The translations under genes and the position numbers were made by a program. A DNA stretch of 64,000 nucleotides, taken from NCBI GenBank assembly GCA_947044405.1, contig CAMRHE010000357.1, positions 667,501-731,500 of the forward strand, given 5' to 3'. Shown one piece after another: positions 57,152-64,000 of the stretch; position 1 is the stretch's first letter, and each line of letters opens with the position of its first letter. The notes under the pieces were generated by a model. That model was not told where the DNA came from. It made no database searches and saw only the letters and a list, made by a program, of their open reading frames with translations. The stretch is from Leptodactylus fallax (lineage: Eukaryota; Chordata; Amphibia; Anura; Leptodactylidae).

Positions 57152-59075
57152 AAGATTGCAATGACTAAGACATGGGCTCTCTGTTCCAGTGTGAGTCTGT
57201 TGACTTTTCTCCCCTGATGTCCCTTACAAGTATCTTGCTCTTGCTTGCTGTAATCCAGTGATGTGGCACAGCACAGAACTGTATACTGGTTTGACAGAGT
57301 ATGCAAGTCCAATGTGCAGTCTTTTCAAAGGGGTTCCCATTGAGAAATTTGCACAAAAATGGCCTTTGGTTTGATAAGGGGATCATCTGCTTATAAAAAG
57401 ACAACTTCCATAGACTAAAGTGGCGGAAAAATCGGCTACTGAAAAAATAGGTCTTGGTGAGGTCTTCTCAAAGGAGTGGTCTTCTGGAGAGGTATCACCG
57501 TATTTAAGTATCTACAATCATAATGATATATTATAGAAATGTTTAAAACCTATTGAATCACAATGGGATTTTATTGTTTTATTGCTCTTTCTTTCTAGCA
57601 ATCTGTTTACTGGGAAGATGTTTTTGTGTATCATATAAATCAAAAAATTCTTCCACTAAAGTTTTAAGGAGGTCATACTTTTCCAAATAGTGTAAACCAC
57701 ATGGGAGATCGCACTAAAGCAGTGTGAGTTAAAGCCCTTTACCTGCCCAGAGTTTTTAAATCAAAATATGTTTATGAGGCTTGGTTCACATTTCATTTGT
57801 GAAGAGACAAATACTTAGTTTATACTCCAAATTTATCAATAGGTATAGGCCCCCATGTACTCAGTATATGCTAAAAATACTGTCCATTTTCAACTGTATA
57901 GTGGTGTGTAGTCTGATGAACTTTTCTATACACATGAATATAGTGAAAAAAACATATCCTGCATAGTATGTGTTTTTTTTTGTGGTTTTTTTTTTACAAC
58001 CTATGCCATTGTCTGCCAGTCTTAATGTTCCACATGTCATCTGCTTTCATCAGAGGTGAATACTTTAAAAGTATACTTGTGACAGAAGCTAAAAATTAGA
58101 TGTAAACCAAGCCTAAGAAGCAGTCATGGGTCTGCAGTCACAGAGTGGCAATCCAGTCTAGAAGTTCAGAAGGTGCTATATCAAGTGCTGCCATTCAATA
58201 TACCATTCAAGCAAAGGCAATCCATCAGAAGAAAGTCTGGAAGAGTCCAAAATGTAACACTAAATGTTCTCTGGATTCACATCACTTCAGAATGCTGGAA
58301 TGTTTATTCTTATTATTATTGTGGACTGCACCACAGTAGCACCAAGAATATAAGAACAAAAATCCTCACAAAAGGTTAGAGAAATAAGAAAAAAGCATTT
58401 TTATGTTTGATATTTTAGTGGCCACCACAATATTTCCTATTAAAATAATGTGAAATATATCTATAGATCATTTTAAATATAAAAAAATCATATTATATAC
58501 TTGTAAATACTTGGAAGTGTTATACATGCTGCTGCTTTTGAAGAAAACTAGCTACCATACATGCTCCTTCCTACAGCGATATTGGTTATCTGTAAGGTGT
58601 AGTACAGTTTGCACATGGATGTCTTGTGGGCTGAATAACTTAGCATAGTTTCAATGAAGAATGTACCAGCCAGGGGACATAATACAGTCTCAGCAGGCAA
58701 TACGCAATGAATATTTATTACCTATACTGCAACAAATAAAGGGTGATGAAGGTTCTAGAGCTTGGTACTCCCACTGGATATTATTTCTGTAGCCTATTTT
58801 ATTCTACCTTAAAGAAACCAGCTAGTCATTACAAAATTTCTACAGTAGTAGAGTACACCAAACATACACAAAAAGGTGAACATCCTCAAAAATGAAGAAA
58901 AAAACAAACAAACAAAACATCTATTTTACAGTAGTGGGCAAAAATAATTCCATCAAAGTGGCCATAGAAGTTATTTATTATCATGAAAAAAATTATAAAA
59001 CTGAACATTGCACAGAGACGTCTCAGCTTACAGGGGTTTTCAACTAATTTTATACTTTGAATAAGTTATGAATAT
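57152..59075. other. Upstream flank, no gene seen
   Basis: Unique-looking AT-rich DNA; short open frames only. Confidence 0.45.
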
Positions 59076-60644
59076 CAGATTATCAGGGTCAGACTGGCCC
59101 ATCGGGGAACCTACCGGTGGGCCCCGACTATTAGTCCTCATGTTGCTAAGGCAGATGCATTGGTCAGGGGCCCGTTCGGGATCCGAGTACAGGTGAGTAT
59201 GTTTAGTATGTTTTTTTTTTTTTTTTTTTTTTTGGTAGGGGGTAGGGGGGGATTCACCTCCCCCGGACTAATTATAAAAAAGAAAAAAATTATACTGGAC
59301 AACCTCTTTAAAGTTTGGCGCATTAGGGGGGCCCTAGGGGGTATATTAAAGGATTTCCATGCATAATTTGTTATGGTTTATCCACAGGATAGGCCATAGA
59401 TACCTGATCTGTAGGGGGTTGACCCCGGACCGATCAGCTGTATGGAGCCACTTCTGGCGCCCGTCCTTTACACAATACAAGGCCAGAAGCAGAAAGCTCT
59501 GTCCACTGTCTATTAGTCGGGCACCTTCACTGCATCTCAGCACTTATTGAAGTCAGTAGGAGCTGAGCTGCAGTGAAGGCGCTGGGCGACTAAACAGCGG
59601 ATGGAGCTTTCTGCTTCCGGCCCTGTGTTGTGTACAGAACAGGCGCCGAAAGTGGCTCTGAACAGCTGATGGGGCCGTTTGTCAGCACCCTACTGATCAT
59701 GTATTTATGGCCTATCCTGAGCTTAGTGCATAAAAAAGATTAACCCTGGACAACCCCTTTAATATGCATCACACAGTTTAATGTTCCTCCCCTCACAGGA
59801 TGTTAGCCCCCATCACTGCTCCCACACAATGTAATGACCCCATCACTGTTCCCCATACAGTATGGGGGACCAGTGAAGAGGCCACTGTATGGGGGGACCA
59901 GTGAAGTGACCATAGAAAAATTTGGCCCAGACAACCCCTTAAAAAAGGTTGTCCATAAACTGGAGCGACCACTGTGGCGGCCGCCAAGGAGGTGTAAAAA
60001 TAAGAAAATCTTTTAAAAAAGCATACTCACCTGTCCCCAGCACCCTGTTGTCCCCTGCCTGTGTATGTTCGGTCTCATGGTGGCGCCTCATTTCTGGAAA
60101 TCCTGTACCTAATTGGTCTTAGCGGTCACATGAGGTGCAGGACTCCCAGCAAGGAGGCGCCAGAACGAGACTGAATGGACACTGGCAGCGGACAATGGAG
60201 TGTCGGGGACAGGCAAGTATGCTTTTTACTTTATTTATTTTTTACTTTACACCTCCCGCCAGCCACATGGTTTGCTCCAATTCCTGGACAACCTCTTTAA
60301 AGGATTTATCCATCTTTCTAATATTGATGGCCTATCCTAAGGACATCTGTGATGATACAACAGCCAGGACCTCTGCAGATCAGCTTTTCCAGGACAGTGC
60401 GGCTACAGGTAAATTTAACAATTCTAGGAGCCATGCTGTTCACTTGCCATACAGGGTGTAGCAGTAGGTTTAGGTAGCGCAGTGGTGCACATGTTATGGC
60501 AGGTGAGCAGCATGACTCCCGACATGTTATTACCTTTAGCCGACTTGTCTCGGTACCGCTGATCTGCAGGGGTCCTGATGGTGGGCCCCTAGAAACAATT
60601 CCACTGGTGGGCCCTAGACATCCCAGTCCGACACTGCAGATTAC
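59076..60644. mobile_element. Non-autonomous hAT element with nested repeats
   Basis: The left end CAGGGTCAGACTGGCCC (59084) and the inverse of the right end, CAGTGTCGGACTGGGAT (to 60636), pair with four mismatches in 17. Flanking 8-mers CAGATTAT (59076-59083) and CAGATTAC (60637-60644) match at 7 of 8, a hAT-type target duplication with one change. Inside lie a T/G tract (59210-59250), a GACCTATCC-type repeat (59375-59762), a short ~30 bp tandem array (59785-59930) and a TTAA MITE (59943-60296). No transposase frame. Confidence 0.8.
59939..60300. mobile_element. TTAA-flanked MITE nested in the hAT element
   Basis: TTAA at 59939-59942 and 60297-60300 flank 354 bp. Left end AAAAGGTTGTCC then ACTGGAGC; inverse right end AGAGGTTGTCC then ATTGGAGC. 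Ends resemble those of the 96 bp MITE at 34429-34524. Confidence 0.72.
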
Positions 60645-61873
60645 TACCGGCCTCCTACCATAAAGCAGACAGAAAGCAAAGTGTGCAGTAGCCTGGAATG
60701 GTGCTGGAGCTCTTTATCATTCATTTTAATTGGAGAAAGTGCAGTATCATTCCAGGCCACTTCACACTGTACATACCTGTGCTATGTCCATTGCTGGCAT
60801 AGCCCATTCAATCAGCTGGATAGAGGGGGTGCTGACCAGCTAACTGAACGAAGAGTTAAAATGCTAACATTTTCAGAATATCGTGTGTCCTCCCTTTGCC
60901 TTTATTACAGTTTTGATTCCTTTGAGAAGACTTACTTTCATTTTTTAACAATGCATTTTTATGCCTATTGCTAACCCCTTCCAGAGTTCAATATTGGAGG
61001 TTGAATGCTTTTTCTAATTCACAGAATCTAAATGAAATCAAAAGCATTTAGTTATATTAGGGTCTGGACTCTGACTCTGCCAGTAGTTGGAATACTCAAA
61101 TCTCCTTTGTTACTTCTTCACAATAGTGTATTTGGAGTCATTGGGGGGATATAAACATCTACAAATGTGGCATAAAAAAGTCACAAACCTCATGTTTGTT
61201 GCAACTTGCCCTTTTACGCCACCCTCATCGCTTTCCAAAAAGAGGGCATAGTAAGGGCATGTTGGAGGCAGATTTATCATCATTCATGCCAGAAAACGGT
61301 TGCAAATGTTGCCTGAAATCTACGTCAGCTCTGAGCTGTCATAGATTTTTACTGCAGGGGCATGGCCTGATCATGCTTGTACCTGATTTATGAGGAGACG
61401 TGTGTCTTCTTATAAATCAGGCACATTCACTGTAGCATACTTTTTTTTTTGTTAGACAAGTGTTTTTCAGAGGATATTGCATGATGTGTTAAAAAAAAAA
61501 AAAAAAAAAAACTTTGATCAAAGTTCAATGATATGGGTCATTGTAAACCTCATTATTGTCACGTAGCTAATGACAAAGACAAGACTCCATTTCTATGTGC
61601 TATACAGTATGTAATGATATGATTAATCCATCAAACTATGTATGTAGAAAAGGACAGATTTCATCTCAAGTCAACAAATATTTTAAAAAATTTCTGGTGC
61701 TCAAATATTTTAAAAAATTTCTGGAAACACTGTACAGGCACAGAGGCTTCTATGTTTTTTATCTGGTATATATTATACCAGATATTCTATTATGTTTTAT
61801 CTGGTATATAATCTTCTCTCTATAATACTGTGACTTGTATGTATCATTAATAAATGCTAGATCATCAAATAAC
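60645..61873. other. Upstream flank, no gene seen
   Basis: 61145-61435 is a dispersed repeat of the 'sealed by ATAAATC' type (CAGATTTATCAT, TTATAAATCAGGCAC). A poly-A run lies at 61491-61510, and a near-perfect duplication (CAAATATTTTAAAAAATTTCTGG) at 61674-61723. Confidence 0.45.
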
Positions 61874-62377
61874 TTAAAGGGGTATTCTCACCAACATAAC
61901 CATTTTTAAATTTGTAGATAATTAAAAGTTAAACATTTTTGCAAATATAAGTAATTAAACATTTTGCTGAGTCTTAACGATTTTCTCTAAATATCTTGTG
62001 GTCACAAGTTGTTGTCCTGATCTGTTGACAGTGGATACGACCATGAATGCAGGAACTTTCTAAGGTCATAAAATCAGCCATGATGTCCTTATTGTGGCCG
62101 GGATATCTTTTCATACATGTAGTGTCCCTGCCTGATAACCCAGCTACAATAAGAAAATCATGGCTGGGTTCCTGACAAGTTCCACATCTCAGAAAGTTTC
62201 TGCATTAATGGTCGTATCCATTGGCAACCGATCAAGACAACAAACTGTCACCACTAAGATTGTTAGAGAAAATCTTTAAAACTCCGCAGAATTTTTAACT
62301 ACTTATATTTGCAAAAATGTTTTTTTTAATTATCTACAAATATAGATATGGTTACGTTCATAGGAATACCCCTTTAA
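61874..62377. mobile_element. TTAA-flanked foldback MITE (496 bp)
   Basis: TTAA at 61874-61877 and 62374-62377 flank 61878-62373. Left end AGGGGTATTCTC, inverse right end AGGGGTATTCCT. The arms are inverse-related: TTTTGCAAATATAAGTAATTAA (left, 61938) against TTAACTACTTATATTTGCAA (right, 62296), and CTTTCTAAGG/CTCAGAAAGTTTCTG blocks. A degenerate relative is at 2180-2715. Confidence 0.82.
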
Positions 62378-63780
62378 AGATGCACTCCAGTGATTTTTTC
62401 ATTCCTTATGTACTATTCCCCCAAAATATATAATTCAGCCAGTACATCTTTATTAGTTAGTTAGTTTCTATTAAGTAAGGTCATGTGACGCTCACTCTGA
62501 CCAGATAGAATATACAGGAGTTAATACATGGGTCCCTGACTTCCTGAATTATAGACTTTACTACACAGACTCTCTACAGGAGGAGACAGAAATTTCTGTC
62601 ACTGACTACTGATCAGCAGACACTTTCTGTCACACAGCTATAATAAAGAATCTTACAGCTTAGCCTCCCTGACTAGATACTTAGAGTCTCTTACATTATT
62701 TAGGAGAACATAGAGAGAAGGATAATTACACTGTAATCCAGCAGGTACTTATAGTACAGTCTGTAGCTGCCCATGTGATGCTGATGCATCATAGAACTGA
62801 TAGCAGAGCAAAGAGAAAGATGAAAGGAAAGATCTGATAAGTGTCTGAGGAAAAGCTGGACTGAAGAGAAATGAGGGCAGCATACATGAAAAGACTGAAC
62901 AGACAGGGGTTAAGGGATAGAAAAAAAGTGGATTTAGTAAGTGGATTTCAAAACCTTTACCATTCCTGCACATCTAGACGATACTAGTTTTCATTGAAGA
63001 GATCCAGCTGATGTATGGAATCCTGCACTAGAAAAAATTGGTTTGCTACATATTTAACATTGGCTCTCTGTATGCACAATAAACGTACATCTGTCTACAT
63101 TGCACTGCACATGCAAAAAGCAGAATAAATTTGTTTGGCCTCTACTTGTAAGGTTGCAGCTTGTAAGAATGCTTCTTCCATTACCATTGCTAAAACGTGA
63201 GTGGAAACTAAAGCCACTTGCTTCCTGTTTACTCTCTTAATAATCAAGCATGAGAAATCAACACTTCTCTCTACCACCTGTTACAGAGACGTTATACCCA
63301 TACAAACTTAAAAATATCATGCCTTCTGATACACAGCTCATCATATGACAAGTCACTTCACGCTTTATGGGAAATGAGGAAACTGAGCTAACATAGGCTG
63401 GATCATCCACTCTGGGCATGAAGGGTTGCCTTTATATCTATCATATATAATATCAAATATACAGGATATAATATACAATTTTGTTGTTTGCAAAATTCAG
63501 TAGACGCTTGCAGTTTTCTGTGATCATTGCTTAAATCTTCATGCTATGGTTTAGGATGCCATTACGGGGTGCAACCCAGCCACATCAGTTATGTGTTAAT
63601 TGCCAGGAAGCACCTCTACTGCAGAGGTACAAGTTCGTCATAGCAATTAGTGGGTACCGCTAATTGCCAGGCTGCACCTGTACTTGCTGTTGTTTCAAAT
63701 GGGAAGTACAGGCACGTCCCAGGAATGATCATAGAGGATGGGGCAGCTACAAACGGTGTAAGGGCATCCTTATACCTCAG
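62378..63780. other. Upstream flank, no gene seen
   Basis: Directly after the MITE, AGATGCACTCCAGTGATTTT resembles the start of another TTAA-type repeat without a matched end. The remainder shows no gene. Confidence 0.4.
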
Positions 63781-63781
63781 C

Positions 63782-64000
63782 CAGTGGCGTAAGTACCGCC
63801 TGTGCCCTTAGGAGGCCCGATGGGCCCGCAGCTTTTTTTGCTGGAGTAATCACATCAGGTAACGGGCCGTATTTACTTACCGATCCCTGTACCTGTTCAC
63901 GGCCCTCTCCGCTTCCACTTCAACCCTCCACGGTGCACCATGTGTCCCATATTAAGTTGCTGGGGCCCCCTGGAGGGAAGAAGGGGAAGTAGATGCAGCT
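63782..64000. mobile_element. Left end of a hAT-like element, continues past the window
   Basis: CAGTGGCGTAAGTACCGCC at 63782 followed by GGGCCCG is a typical hAT-style end. The other end is outside the window, so neither the duplication nor the length can be checked. Confidence 0.5.

Noticed and set aside
1..64000. Bacterial operons, RBS, attachment sites, plasmid origins or riboswitches
   Set aside because: Coding density, repeats and the KCNQ5 exon show a vertebrate nuclear genome; none of these were seen.

Overview
This is vertebrate genomic DNA, most likely from a frog or toad. It is AT-rich with low coding density, and the clear protein signals are one channel-gene exon plus Tc1/mariner, piggyBac and hAT/Harbinger-type transposons. 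Many short elements of a style I associate with anuran genomes recur: TTAA- and TTA-flanked foldback MITEs, hAT ends beginning CAG, and internal ~30 bp tandem arrays. The anuran assignment rests on repeat character and on the divergence of the exon; species cannot be named.

The only host gene I can support is the first coding exon of KCNQ5 (Kv7.5, an M-type voltage-gated potassium channel), on the minus strand at 45532-45930. It runs from the initiator ATG to a consensus GTGAGT splice donor. By inference, 1-45531 is the 5' part of its long first intron and 45931-64000 is its 5' UTR, promoter and upstream flank. As given, the exon carries an apparent one-base insertion in a run of six C (45721-45726) that splits the reading frame; a sequencing error is the simplest explanation.

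Layout of the intron side: Tc1 relic (1430-1958); piggyBac relic (3781-4975); hAT element with an exact 8 bp target duplication that carries a ~2 kb minisatellite (5476-8184); foldback repeat (9401-9622); complete Tc1-like element with intact transposase of DD35E spacing (16214-17780); tRNA-derived SINE (19050-19225); two Harbinger-like MITEs of one family (20343-20622, 26854-27484); foldback element (22478-22950); Tc1 relic with DD34E spacing (31097-31716); a pair of palindromic TTAA-type elements (32030-32501, 37853-38293); a complete Tc1-like element with DD36E spacing and a twice-frameshifted 5' end (34972-36520); and a decayed ~160 bp tandem array (43730-45490) ending about 40 bp from the KCNQ5 splice donor.

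Upstream side: presumed promoter and 5' UTR (45931-47200); a 764 bp palindromic TTAA element (48886-49649); a complete Tc1-like element with DD38E spacing and ~270 bp inverted repeats (52739-54355); another foldback (56732-57151); a second hAT element with a nested TTAA MITE (59084-60636); a TTAA MITE (61878-62373); and the start of a third hAT element running off the window.

The elements do not cooperate with the host gene in any way the sequence shows. The most distinctive features are four Tc1-type transposases with four different spacings of the last two catalytic acids, repeated hAT-plus-minisatellite architecture, and many long inverted-repeat MITEs. Family names for DD35E/36E/38E elements rest on residue spacing only, not on a database search.
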